This document shows, one piece after another, positions 20,691 to 31,111 of a stretch of 64,000 nt of DNA (the first letter of the stretch is position 1; each line of letters begins with the position of its first letter). The notes under the pieces were generated by a model. It ran no database searches and was not told the DNA's origin. It saw nothing but the letters and a program-made list of their open reading frames with translations. The position numbers and the translations under genes were made by a program. Source of the DNA: Amycolatopsis sp. 2-15 (GTDB lineage Bacteria; Actinomycetota; Actinomycetes; Mycobacteriales; Pseudonocardiaceae); contig NZ_CP127294.1 of the NCBI RefSeq assembly GCF_030285625.1, positions 5,180,501-5,244,500 on the forward strand, given 5' to 3'.

Positions 20691-21146
20691 ATGCCCAATT
20701 ACACCTTCGAAGTGAACGGGAAGACCGTCACCGTCGACGCGCCCGCCGATCTGCCGCTGCTGTGGGCGCTGCGCGACAAGCTGAAGGTGCGCGGCCTCAA
20801 GTACGGCTGCGGCATCAACGTCTGCAAGGCCTGCACCAGCCACCTCGACGGCGAGGCGGTGAACCCGTGCGTGGTCCCGGTCTCCGAGTGCGAGGGCCGC
20901 GAGGTCACCACGATCGAGGGCCTGGCCGATGGCGACACCCTGCACCCGGTGCAGGAAGCGTGGCTGGAGCAGGACGTCGCGCAGTGCGGCTACTGCCAGC
21001 CGGGCCAGATCATGGCCGCCGTCGCGCTGCTGAAGAAGACCAAGAACCCCACCGACGCCGACATCGACGCGATCGAGAACGTGTGCCGCTGCGGTTCGTA
21101 CTTCCGTATCCGCGAGGCGATCAAGGCGGCCGCCGCGAAGATGTGA
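20691..21146 (+). CDS. (2Fe-2S)-binding small subunit of the molybdenum hydroxylase (IorA-like)
   Basis: A 151-residue protein with two [2Fe-2S] clusters: the plant-type N-terminal cluster (CGINVCKAC, with a further Cys) and the C-terminal all-helical cluster (CGYCQPGQ and CRCG). This is the CoxS/IorA fold that carries electrons from molybdopterin. It has no Tat signal and probably travels with the large subunit. ATG 20691 follows AAGGAG. The order large then small is the reverse of classical iorAB. Same operon as the large subunit. Confidence 0.9.
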   Translation: MPNYTFEVNGKTVTVDAPADLPLLWALRDKLKVRGLKYGCGINVCKACTSHLDGEAVNPCVVPVSECEGREVTTIEGLADGDTLHPVQEAWLEQDVAQCGYCQPGQIMAAVALLKKTKNPTDADIDAIENVCRCGSYFRIREAIKAAAAKM

Positions 21147-21326
21147 CCCGCGAATGCGGAAGTTCTACACCAGTTCCTCCGCATTGGCGGAAAGTGTCAC
21201 AAGTTCACCCGGCCGAGTGAGCGGGTGTCGTGTTAGATGACCTTCCCGAGGGCTCAACGACGAGTCCCCGTACGGTCACGGGCGAGGGGCGCGCGAGCGC
21301 CCTTCGCCCCGGCCTGGAGGGCGTTG

Positions 21327-22571
21327 ATGCACTACCAGACAGTTCTGCGCGACGGGCTCGCGCCCGTGGTCTCGGCGCTGGCCGCCGAGGTCGACACCGC
21401 CATGCCCGAGCTGATCGAAGCGACCACGCACCAGATCCTCGAGCAGATGCCGGTCTACCGGGACGAACGGTTCGTCACGCACGCCGAGCTGCGCAAGTCC
21501 GTGCGCGCCAACCTCGACTACGTGATGCGCACGCTGCGCGGCGAGGACGTGCCCGACCTGTCGCAGGCGCGCGCCACCGGCCGTGCGCGGGCGCTGCAGG
21601 GCGCGCCGCTACCGGAAGTCCTGCGTGCGTACCGGATCGGGCTCACTGAGGTGTGGCACCGGTTCGTGCTGCTGACCGCTCATGGGGAGCACCAGGACCT
21701 CGCGGGGCTTGTCGCCGCGACGTCCGCCGTGTGGGCCTTGGTCGACGACTACGCCGAGGCGCTCACGTCGTCCTATCGGGACACCGCGGCCGAAGTCGTG
21801 GTGGCGCACCAGAACCGGCGCTCGGCTCTGGTGGAGGCGCTGTTCGCCGGCGGCGCCGCGACCGAGGGCACGCTGTGGGACATCGCCCGTGTGCTGGAGC
21901 TGACGGTGGACGGCAGCTTCGTGGTCGTCGCGGCCGAAACGCCGCGGCTGGGCCACGAACCGCTACCGAAGATCGAGCAGCGCCTGCGCGAGGCCCAGCA
22001 CGCCTCGGCGTGGCGGCTCACGCCGGACCTGCAGGTCGGGGTGGTGTCGCTGCGCGACCCGTCGGCGTGCAAGGTGACCATCGACCTGCTGCGCGAAGCC
22101 CCGGTGGGCCGCGTCGGCATGAGCCCGGTGTTCTCGGGGCTGGGCAACACTTCCCGGGCGCTGCACTTCGCGCGAGTCGCGCTGTCCAGCATGGCGCCCG
22201 GCTCGACGGGCCTGGTGCAGTTCACGGAGTCGCCGCTCGCGGGCCTGGTCGCCAGCGCGCCGGAGGCGTCGGTGCAGCTCGCGCACCACGTGCTGCGCCC
22301 GATCCTCGACCTGCCCGGCGACGACCGCAACGTGCTGCTGCTGACGCTCCGGGCGTGGTTTGACTGCCAGGGCTCGACGAAACTCACGTCGGAACGGATG
22401 TTCTGCCACCCCAACACGATCCGCCACCGCCTGCGCCGCATCACCGACGAGCTCGGCCGCTCGCTCACAGACCCGGCGGACATCGCCGAGCTGGGTGCGG
22501 CGCTGCGGGCGCTGCACCTGTTCCCGGAGACCTCGCACCTGCCGGCACCGCGGCCGACGCGCGCCGGCTGA
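21327..22571 (+). CDS. PucR/CdaR-family transcriptional regulator
   Basis: A 414-residue protein with a RsbT-co-antagonist-like helical N-terminal half (MHYQTVLRDGLAPVVSALAA onward), a GGDEF-like middle and the PucR C-terminal HTH_30 (ERMFCHPNTIRHRLRRITDE). PucR regulators often activate purine or heterocycle catabolism. It lies 180 bp downstream of the molybdenum hydroxylase, which fits control of that operon. ATG at 21327 is preceded by GGAGG; the longer frame from 21237 is Arg-rich and non-homologous. Confidence 0.85.
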   Translation: MHYQTVLRDGLAPVVSALAAEVDTAMPELIEATTHQILEQMPVYRDERFVTHAELRKSVRANLDYVMRTLRGEDVPDLSQARATGRARALQGAPLPEVLRAYRIGLTEVWHRFVLLTAHGEHQDLAGLVAATSAVWALVDDYAEALTSSYRDTAAEVVVAHQNRRSALVEALFAGGAATEGTLWDIARVLELTVDGSFVVVAAETPRLGHEPLPKIEQRLREAQHASAWRLTPDLQVGVVSLRDPSACKVTIDLLREAPVGRVGMSPVFSGLGNTSRALHFARVALSSMAPGSTGLVQFTESPLAGLVASAPEASVQLAHHVLRPILDLPGDDRNVLLLTLRAWFDCQGSTKLTSERMFCHPNTIRHRLRRITDELGRSLTDPADIAELGAALRALHLFPETSHLPAPRPTRAG

Positions 22572-22589
22572 GCTCCCGGACCGTCCACA

Positions 22590-22619
22590 GTGGCCGGTGA
22601 CGCGAACGCCACCGGCCAC
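22590..22619. terminator. Bidirectional terminator hairpin
   Basis: Perfect 10-bp arms (GTGGCCGGTG and its complement) with a 10-nt loop lie between the convergent PucR and aldo/keto reductase genes. Confidence 0.65.
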
Positions 22620-22627
22620 CTGCGACG

Positions 22628-23656
22628 TCAGGCGTCGCTGGACTGCTTCCAGAGGTTGATGTCCGACTCGGTCGCGTACCGGTCGATCTCGGCCAGCTCC
22701 TCGGCGGTGAAGTCGAGGTTGTCGAGCGCGGCGACGTTGTCCTCGAGCTGCTTGACGCTGCTCGCGCCGATCACCAGCGACGTCATGCGCGGGTCGCGCA
22801 GGGCCCAGGCCAGCGCGAGCTGCGCCAGCGACTGGCCGCGGCGCGTGGCGATCTCGCCGAGGCCGCGGATCTTCGCCAGCCGGTCTTCGGTGATCGTGTC
22901 CGGGTCGAGGGACTTGCCCTGCGCCGCTCGCGAGTCGGCCGGCACGCCGCCGAGGTAACGGTCGGTGAGCAGGCCCTGGGCGAGCGGTGAGAACGCGATG
23001 CAGCCGGCGCCGGCCTCTTCGAGCGTGTCGAGGAGGTGGTCGTCCTCGGTCCACCGGTTGAACATGGAGTACGAGGGCTGGTGGATCAGCAGCGGCGTGC
23101 CCAGCTCGCGCAGCAGGCGCGCGGCCTCGGCGGTGCGCTCGGAGTTGTACGAGGAGATGCCGACGTAGAGCGCCTTGCCCGAGCGCACGGCGCGGTCGAG
23201 TGCCCCGACGGTCTCCTCCAGCGGCGTCTCCGGGTCGAAGCGGTGGGAGTAGAAGATGTCGACGTAGTCCAGGCCCATGCGGCCCAGCGACTGGTCGAGC
23301 GAGGCCAGCAGGTACTTGCGCGAGGCCCAGTCGCCGTACGGGCCCGGCCACATGTCGTAGCCGGCCTTCGTCGAGAGCACCAGCTCGTCGCGGTAGGGCT
23401 TGAAGTCCGTGGCGAGGATCTGGCCGAAGTTCGACTCGGCCGAGCCGTAGGGCGGGCCGTAGTTGTTGGCCAGGTCGAAGTGCGTGATGCCGAGGTCGAA
23501 GGCGCGGCGCAGGATGTCGCGCTGGACCTGCAGCGGCCGGTCGTGGCCGAAGTTGTGCCACAGGCCCAGGGAGATGGCGGGCAGCTTCAGTCCGCTGCGC
23601 CCGCAGCGCCGGTAGGGGATCGAGTCGTATCGGCTGGTCGCCGCAACGTAGGTCAC
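22628..23656 (-). CDS. Aldo/keto reductase (YghZ / Kv-beta type)
   Basis: A 342-residue NADPH-dependent aldo/keto reductase. The catalytic tetrad can be seen: Asp and Tyr in FDLANNYGPPYGSAE, Lys in LSTKAGYDMWPGPYG, His in FYSHRFDPE. The GPYGDWASRKYL block is characteristic of the YghZ (glyceraldehyde-3-phosphate reductase) clade. It reduces small aldehydes such as methylglyoxal in that clade. GTG at 23656 gives the standard N-terminus. Cytoplasmic. No operon partner. Confidence 0.88.
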   Translation of the reverse strand: MTYVAATSRYDSIPYRRCGRSGLKLPAISLGLWHNFGHDRPLQVQRDILRRAFDLGITHFDLANNYGPPYGSAESNFGQILATDFKPYRDELVLSTKAGYDMWPGPYGDWASRKYLLASLDQSLGRMGLDYVDIFYSHRFDPETPLEETVGALDRAVRSGKALYVGISSYNSERTAEAARLLRELGTPLLIHQPSYSMFNRWTEDDHLLDTLEEAGAGCIAFSPLAQGLLTDRYLGGVPADSRAAQGKSLDPDTITEDRLAKIRGLGEIATRRGQSLAQLALAWALRDPRMTSLVIGASSVKQLEDNVAALDNLDFTAEELAEIDRYATESDINLWKQSSDA

Positions 23657-23667
23657 GTGGCCAGATG

Positions 23668-23990
23668 CTAGCTCGCGAGCAGCCGCTCGGCTCCCTCGCC
23701 GTGCGGCCGGGCCACACTCGCGCCGCGGCCCGCGGCGAGCATCGGCGGCGCGGTGACCGGGCCCTCGACGAGTTCGCCCTCGCCGCCCGTCCGGTCCGCG
23801 TCGGTCGCGACCAGCCGCAGGCCGGCGAGCCGGCGCCGGGCGTGGAACGGGCAGCCGCGCTCCCACACACGATCCAGCGCGCCCGTCGCCTCGACCGCTC
23901 GCACCTACCGGTCGAGGCCCAGCGGGAGCGCGATGTCCTGGCCGTGGATCACGACGTCGAGCAGCCGTTCGCGTGGTCCAGTGCTGATCG
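23668..23990 (-). pseudogene. Maleylpyruvate-isomerase-like (mycothiol-dependent) remnant, 5' deleted, in-frame stop
   Basis: Reading leftward, this frame gives RERLLDVVIHGQDIALPLGL, then an in-frame TAG at 23905-23907, then DRVWERGCPFHARRRLAGLR and LVATDADRTGGEGELVEGP to a natural stop near 23668. This is the C-terminal half of the actinobacterial maleylpyruvate isomerase-family mycothiol-dependent enzymes. The N-terminal DinB-like half is missing: upstream of about 23990 the similarity ends. One GAG-to-TAG change would explain the stop. Right next to it, a MarR fragment on the other strand also lacks its 5' end. I read it as dead; homology is by pattern, not by alignment. Confidence 0.6.
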
Positions 23991-24222
23991 GGCTCTTCCG
24001 TGACCCGACGGTGCCGCGCAGGGTTGCGACAAGCCTCGTTCCGGACCCGGCCGACCGGCGCGCGAAGCTGATCCTCTTCACCAACCCGGGCGTCGAGGCG
24101 CTGGAGGTCGCGTTCGCCGCGATCCGCGACGACGAGCGGGAACTCGCGCAGCGGCTGGGCGAGGAGACCGCGGCGGAGCTCAACCGCGCACTCGCGCGGA
24201 TCGTGGAGACGGACCGCGGGCC
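23991..24222 (+). pseudogene. MarR-family regulator remnant, 5' end deleted
   Basis: The plus-strand frame encodes LVPDPADRRAKLILFTNPGV and then a helix-rich tail (ELAQRLGEETAAELNRALARIV), the wing and dimer-helix end of a MarR regulator. The N-terminal dimer helices and recognition helix are absent. The frame has no stop of its own and runs on into the MoxR gene region. The boundaries are approximate. It probably once lay divergent to the maleylpyruvate isomerase-like gene. Confidence 0.5.
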
Positions 24223-24263
24223 GGCCAGTACAGTGCGAGGTGAGCATCCGCTTAGGAGGTCAC

Positions 24264-25145
24264 GTGGGCACCGGGTTCTTCTCGTCCGTCGACGACGTGT
24301 CGGCGCAGCTGGCCGAGGTCGGCTACCTCGCCTCGACGGCGGTGGCGACCACCGTGTTCCTCGCCGATCGGCTGGGCAAGCCCCTGCTCGTGGAGGGGCC
24401 GGCCGGCGTGGGGAAGACGGAGCTGGCCAAGGCGGTGGCCGCCGTCAGCAGTTCGCGGCTCGTGCGCCTGCAGTGCTACGAGGGCATCGACGAGGCGCGC
24501 GCGCTGTACGAGTGGAACCACGCCAAGCAGCTGCTGCGCATCACCGCCGGGCGCGACGAGACGTGGGAGGACGCGCGCACCGACATCTTCGGTGAGGAGT
24601 TCCTGCTGCGCCGCCCGCTGTTGCAGGCCATCTCCGGCACCGAGTCCACCGTGCTGCTGGTCGACGAGACCGACAAGGCCGACGTCGAGGTGGAGGGCCT
24701 GCTGCTGGAGGTGCTCGGCGACTTCCAGGTCACCGTGCCCGAGCTGGGCACGATCACCGCCACCCGCGACCCGTTCGTGGTGCTCACGTCCAACGCGACG
24801 CGCGAGCTGTCCGAGGCGCTGCGGCGGCGCTGCCTGTTCCTGCACATCGACTTTCCCGACCCTGAGCTCGAGCTGCGGATCGTGAAGCTGCGCGTGCCCG
24901 GGATCGACGCGGCGCTGGCCGACTCCGTGGTCCGCGTGATCGCCGCGCTGCGTGCCATGGACCTGCGCAAGCTGCCGTCGGTCGCCGAGACCATCGACTG
25001 GGCGCGGACGCTGCTGGAGCTCGGCGCCGGCACACTCGACGAGCAGATCGTGCGCGAAAGCCTCGGCGTGGTCCTCAAGCACCAGGACGACATCACCAAG
25101 GCCGGCGCGGGCCTCAAGCTCGACCAGGTGCTGGACGCGTCTTGA
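24264..25145 (+). CDS. MoxR-type AAA+ ATPase (CoxD-like)
   Basis: A 293-residue AAA+ ATPase: Walker A GPAGVGKTE, Walker B LLVDETDKAD, sensor 1 VLTSNATRELSEALRRRCLF. MoxR proteins are chaperones that work with VWA proteins to insert metal cofactors or remodel enzymes. The next gene, overlapping by 4 bp, is its CoxE-like VWA partner. GTG 24264 is preceded by AGGAGG (4-nt gap); a GTG at 24240 is possible and would add 8 residues. Being close to the molybdenum hydroxylase operon, it may act like CoxD/CoxE in maturation of that enzyme; this is inference. Confidence 0.85.
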   Translation: MGTGFFSSVDDVSAQLAEVGYLASTAVATTVFLADRLGKPLLVEGPAGVGKTELAKAVAAVSSSRLVRLQCYEGIDEARALYEWNHAKQLLRITAGRDETWEDARTDIFGEEFLLRRPLLQAISGTESTVLLVDETDKADVEVEGLLLEVLGDFQVTVPELGTITATRDPFVVLTSNATRELSEALRRRCLFLHIDFPDPELELRIVKLRVPGIDAALADSVVRVIAALRAMDLRKLPSVAETIDWARTLLELGAGTLDEQIVRESLGVVLKHQDDITKAGAGLKLDQVLDAS

Positions 25146-26524
25146 GCGCGCCCGGCGTCACCGAGCGGCTCACGGCGTTCGTGCAGGCGCTGCGGGCGCA
25201 GGGCATCCCGGCGGGCCCGGCCGAGACCGTCGACGCGGGGGCCGCGCTGGAGGTGCTCGGGTTCGACGACCGCGAGCTCGTGCGGGAGGGGCTCGCCGCC
25301 GCGCTCGTGCGCCGCGGCGGGCAGCGGGCGGTGTTCGACGCCGCGTTCGACCTGTACTTCCCGGCCGGTGTGGGGGTACCCGAGCTGGCGCGCGACGACC
25401 GGCCGCGGGACCTCGAACAGCTGCGGGAGGCCGTGGCGGCCGCGCTGGCCGAGGGCGACCAGCAGGCGCTGGCGCAGCTCGCCGGCGTCGCCGTGGAGAT
25501 GCTCGGCGGGTACGGCGCGGGTTCCGGCGCCGGCGGCGGATTCTCGGCACACCAGACGCTGGACCGGCTGCAGCCGCAGACGCTGATCGTGCGCGTGCTC
25601 GCCGCGATCCGGGCCGCGGGCGGCGGCTCCGACGAGGGTGGCGAGTTCACCGACCGGCTCACGCGCGACGAGGTCCGCCGCCGAGTCGAGGACTTCCGCG
25701 GAAACGTGCGCACGGAGGCCCGCCGACGCGCGGCCGAGGTGCGGGGGCGCGACCGCGTCGCCAAGCACGCGATCGCGCCGGCCGCGGACCGCGTGGACTT
25801 CCTCATCGCCAGCCGCGCGCAGCTGGCGCAGCTGCGCCGGGCCGTGCAGCCGTTGTCGCGCAAGCTCGCGACCCGGCTCGCCGCGCGTCGCAAGCGCACC
25901 ACGCGCGGGCAGATCGATCTGCGGCGCACGCTGCGGCGGTCGCTGTCGACGGGTGGGGTGCCGGTGCGCCCGGCGTTCCGGCACCGACGGCCCGGCCGGC
26001 CCGAGATCGTGCTGCTGTGCGACCTGTCGGGTTCGGTCGCGGGGTTCGCGAACTTCACGATGCTGCTGGTGCAGGCGCTGCGCGACCAGTTCAGCAAGGT
26101 GCGTGTGTTCGCGTTCGTGGACAGCACCGACGAGGTCACGCACCTGGTCACCGCGGGCGTCGCCGACCCGGAGCACCTGGGTGCGCGCATTCTCGAAGAG
26201 GCGGCCGTGGTGCGCTGGGACGGGCACAGCGACTACGGCGGTGCCCTGCGCGGGTTCACCGGCAAATGGCTCGACGCGGTCGGCCCGCGCACCTCCGTGC
26301 TCATCCTCGGCGACGCGCGCACCAACGGCGGTGACCCCAACCTCGACGCCGTCCGCGCCATCCGCGACCGGGCGCGGCACGTCTACTGGCTCAACCCCGA
26401 GCGTCGCGCCCTGTGGTCCACGGGCGACTCGGCGGCGCTGGCGTACGCGGAGCTCGTGGAAATGCACGAGTGCCGCAACGTCCAGCAGCTGAGCACGCTG
26501 GTCACGCGCCTGCTGCCGGTGTGA
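25142..26524 (+). CDS. VWA domain protein, CoxE-like
   Basis: A 460-residue protein with an N-terminal helical region and a C-terminal VWA fold with MIDAS DLSGSVAGFANF (DxSxS), followed by VFAFVDSTDEV and HSDYGGALRGF (Thr/Asp contributors). The Arg-rich middle precedes the VWA domain as in CoxE (PF05762). It begins at TTG 25142, overlapping the MoxR stop by 4 bp. Together they form the usual chaperone pair. Its 3' end overlaps by 23 bp the convergent deaminase gene. Confidence 0.85.
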   Translation: MSAPGVTERLTAFVQALRAQGIPAGPAETVDAGAALEVLGFDDRELVREGLAAALVRRGGQRAVFDAAFDLYFPAGVGVPELARDDRPRDLEQLREAVAAALAEGDQQALAQLAGVAVEMLGGYGAGSGAGGGFSAHQTLDRLQPQTLIVRVLAAIRAAGGGSDEGGEFTDRLTRDEVRRRVEDFRGNVRTEARRRAAEVRGRDRVAKHAIAPAADRVDFLIASRAQLAQLRRAVQPLSRKLATRLAARRKRTTRGQIDLRRTLRRSLSTGGVPVRPAFRHRRPGRPEIVLLCDLSGSVAGFANFTMLLVQALRDQFSKVRVFAFVDSTDEVTHLVTAGVADPEHLGARILEEAAVVRWDGHSDYGGALRGFTGKWLDAVGPRTSVLILGDARTNGGDPNLDAVRAIRDRARHVYWLNPERRALWSTGDSAALAYAELVEMHECRNVQQLSTLVTRLLPV

Positions 26525-27485
26525 GCCACGCGGCGATCTCCTTGCGCAGCACGGTTTTCGTCTCCTCCGGCGCGAAGGACGCCGTCACGGCGGCTTCGGC
26601 CAGCGCCGTCAGCGCGGTGTCGTCGTAGCCGAACGTGTCACGCGCGGTGGTGAACTCGTCGGTCAGCGTGGTGCGCGTGACCGAGGGGACGTCAGTGTTC
26701 AGCGTGACGGCGAGGCCCGCGCCGACGAGCCGGGGGAGCGGGTGCTTCGCCAGGCTCGGCACCAGGCCGAGGACGACGTTGGACGTCGGGCACACCTCGA
26801 GCGCGATCCCGCGGTCGCGGACCTCGGTGACCAGTTCGGGATCGTCGAGGACGCGGATGCCGTGGCCCAGGCGCTCGGTGCGGCCGACGTCGAGGGCTTC
26901 GCGGATGCTCTCGGGCCCCGCGTGCTCGCCCGCGTGGTGCACGAGGTGAAGCCCGGCCTCGCGCGCTTCGGCGAAGACGCCGGCGAACGGGACGAGCGAG
27001 TGGCGCTCCTCGCCCGCCATCCCGAGGCCGACCACCTCGTCGTGGGCGAGGGCGAGCCGCAGGGTGCGCTCGGCACGTTCGACGGACCGGCGGCGCGAGT
27101 GGTCGAGAATCACCCGGGTCTCGAGCTCTCCTTCGGACAGTCCTTTGAGGACGGACACCAGCGGCATCTCCAGGTCCCCCAGCCGTTCCCCGTGTGACGC
27201 GGCCGTGAACGTCACCTCGGCATACCGCGTGCCCTGCGCGGCTTCGTCCACGCAGAACTCCCGGGCGACGCGCTCGAAGTCCTCCGGCGTGCGCAGGCAG
27301 GCGCGGATCAGGGAGTTGTAGTCGGCGAAGTCGCGGAACCCGGTGAACGTTCGCGTCTCACCGGGCAGCGCCACACCGTTCGCATCGGCCAGCTCGCGCA
27401 GCGTCGCCGGCCGCACGGTGCTCTCGAGGTGGACGTGCAGGTGCGCCTTCGGCAGCGCCGCGAGATCTCGCATGGGGCCGATCAT
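26502..27485 (-). CDS. Adenosine deaminase-family protein with an altered DD motif
   Basis: A 327-residue amidohydrolase of the adenosine/adenine deaminase family. Metal-binding HLHVHLEST, substrate-site HHAGEHAGPE (catalytic Glu), RLGHGI and CPTSNVVLG are all present. The usual NTDDP near the C-terminus reads NTDVPSV: the first Asp (zinc and catalysis) is kept, the second, which contacts the purine, is Val. That suggests a substrate other than adenosine. ATG 27485 chosen (an internal ATG at 27473 is possible). The 3' end overlaps the VWA gene. Confidence 0.82.
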   Translation of the reverse strand: MIGPMRDLAALPKAHLHVHLESTVRPATLRELADANGVALPGETRTFTGFRDFADYNSLIRACLRTPEDFERVAREFCVDEAAQGTRYAEVTFTAASHGERLGDLEMPLVSVLKGLSEGELETRVILDHSRRRSVERAERTLRLALAHDEVVGLGMAGEERHSLVPFAGVFAEAREAGLHLVHHAGEHAGPESIREALDVGRTERLGHGIRVLDDPELVTEVRDRGIALEVCPTSNVVLGLVPSLAKHPLPRLVGAGLAVTLNTDVPSVTRTTLTDEFTTARDTFGYDDTALTALAEAAVTASFAPEETKTVLRKEIAAWLTPAAGA

Positions 27486-27610
27486 GCCTGGTCAGCCGCC
27501 GCGGGTCGCGTGGATTTCCGCGGGTCCACGCCCGGAATGTTCGGATCGGGGAACTCCGGGTACTCATCACAGCGTTGAGGGGATGACGAGCAACCCGCGG
27601 GAGGACTCCA

Positions 27611-27817
27611 ATGGCAATGCTCAAACGACTCGCCGTACTGGCCGGTGCGGCCGGTGCCGTCACGTCGTACGCGAAGAAGAACCCGGAGAAGGTCAACCAG
27701 GCCGTGGGCAAGGCCGCCAACTTCGTCGACCAGAAGACCAAGGGCAAGTACCACGCGAAGATCAACGGCGTGACCCAGAAGGTCTCCGACGCGACGAAAC
27801 CGAAGCCGGGCCACTGA
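27611..27817 (+). CDS. MT0933-like antitoxin-family small protein
   Basis: A 68-residue basic protein. KVNQAVGKAANFVDQKTKGK matches the short MT0933_antitox signature (AA-x-FVDxKTxGKY) found throughout actinobacteria and annotated as antitoxin. The N-terminus is hydrophobic (LKRLAVLAGAAGAVTSYAKK). There is no toxin gene beside it. ATG 27611 follows GGGAGGA. A strong hairpin follows the stop. Actual function uncertain. Confidence 0.7.
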   Translation: MAMLKRLAVLAGAAGAVTSYAKKNPEKVNQAVGKAANFVDQKTKGKYHAKINGVTQKVSDATKPKPGH

Positions 27818-27824
27818 CCTCGAG

Positions 27825-27869
27825 GGCACCCCGATCCCGCCCGTCGCGGCGAACGGAGATCGGGGTGCC
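27825..27869. terminator. Bidirectional terminator hairpin
   Basis: Perfect 12-bp arms GGCACCCCGATC and GATCGGGGTGCC with a 21-nt loop lie between the convergent small-protein gene and recQ. Confidence 0.7.
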
Positions 27870-27904
27870 GGCGGCCGGGTGCCGCCCCTGCTCCGCCGCC
27901 GCCC

Positions 27905-29740
<1,836 letters not shown>

Positions 29741-29900
29741 CCGGCCGATTCTAGGCGCCGGGACCGACACCGCGGTGCCACCCCGGGGGCCTCGGCGCGT
29801 TTCCGGCACGAGTGTCCCGCTCGCGCCACGGAAGTCACGCTGTGTGTGATCCCCACCCTGCCACCGCGTCACGTCGCACGCGCGGGCGCAGAATGGCGGG

Positions 29901-30335
29901 GTGGACTTCGCGATCACCGACCTCGCCGCGCACTTCGCCGGCGCCTGGCGGCTCTCGCGCGACATCGTGGCCGCTGACGGCGAGCCGATGGGCGAGGTCA
30001 CCGGCACCGCGACGTTCACCCCCGACAGCGCCCGTGCCGGCGTGCTCGTCTACCACGAGACCGGCGAGCTGCGGCTGGCCGGCTACGCCGGGCCGGTGAG
30101 CCGCACCCTGCTCTACCACACCGAGGGCGCCCGCGCCGCCGTGCACTTCGACCACGGCGGGTTCTTCCACGACCTCGACCTGGCCACCGGCCGGTGGAGC
30201 ACGGACCACCCGTGCCGCGACGACCTCTACCGCGGCGAATACCGCGTGCTCGACGCCGACCACTGGCGCCAGGAGTGGGTGGTCGCCGGCCCGGCGAAGG
30301 ACCACGTGATCACCACCCGCTTCACCCGCGCCTGA
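29901..30335 (+). CDS. DUF6314 family protein
   Basis: A 144-residue lipocalin-like protein: WRLSRDI start, central FDHGGFFHDLDLATGRW and HPCRDDLYRGEY blocks, which are typical of DUF6314 in actinobacteria and fungi. The fold suggests small-ligand binding, but no function is known. GTG start at 29901, divergent from recQ. It is followed after 27 bp by a VOC gene and may be co-transcribed. Confidence 0.75.
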   Translation: MDFAITDLAAHFAGAWRLSRDIVAADGEPMGEVTGTATFTPDSARAGVLVYHETGELRLAGYAGPVSRTLLYHTEGARAAVHFDHGGFFHDLDLATGRWSTDHPCRDDLYRGEYRVLDADHWRQEWVVAGPAKDHVITTRFTRA

Positions 30336-30746
<411 letters not shown>

Positions 30747-30761
30747 CAGCGGAGAAACGGC

Positions 30762-30929
30762 TCACCGGCGCCGGTTGCGCAGGATCAGCAGCAGCACCGC
30801 GAGCGCCGCGACGATGCACACCACCGTCAGCAGCGTGCCGGCCCAGCCGGGGACGGGGACGCCGGCGATGTTGCCGAAGCCGGGCACGACGCGGAGCGCG
30901 CCGGAAGCGAGCCGCACGGTGGTGTCCAC
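30762..30929 (-). CDS. Small single-span membrane protein
   Basis: A 55-residue protein: short polar/glycine-rich N-terminus, one hydrophobic helix (LLTVVCIVAALAVLLLILRN) and a terminal Arg-Arg-Arg. GTG at 30929 has a good GGGAGGA ribosome site; the longer frame to 31064 lacks one. No recognised family; probably a membrane peptide. Confidence 0.6.
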   Translation of the reverse strand: MDTTVRLASGALRVVPGFGNIAGVPVPGWAGTLLTVVCIVAALAVLLLILRNRRR

Positions 30930-31111
30930 GCGCTGTCCTCCCGTCCGCCGGGTTCCGCCCTGATGTCCGAACCGTACCGCATCCGGGGGTACGGGCAGGG
31001 CCACTCGGCCGAAAACGCCGTTCATTCGGCGGCATTCGCGTTTCGCCTGGACAGCGGCGGGCACCCGGTCGGTACGGGGGGCTCGACAAAATCCGTGAAG
31101 GAGTTCGTGCG

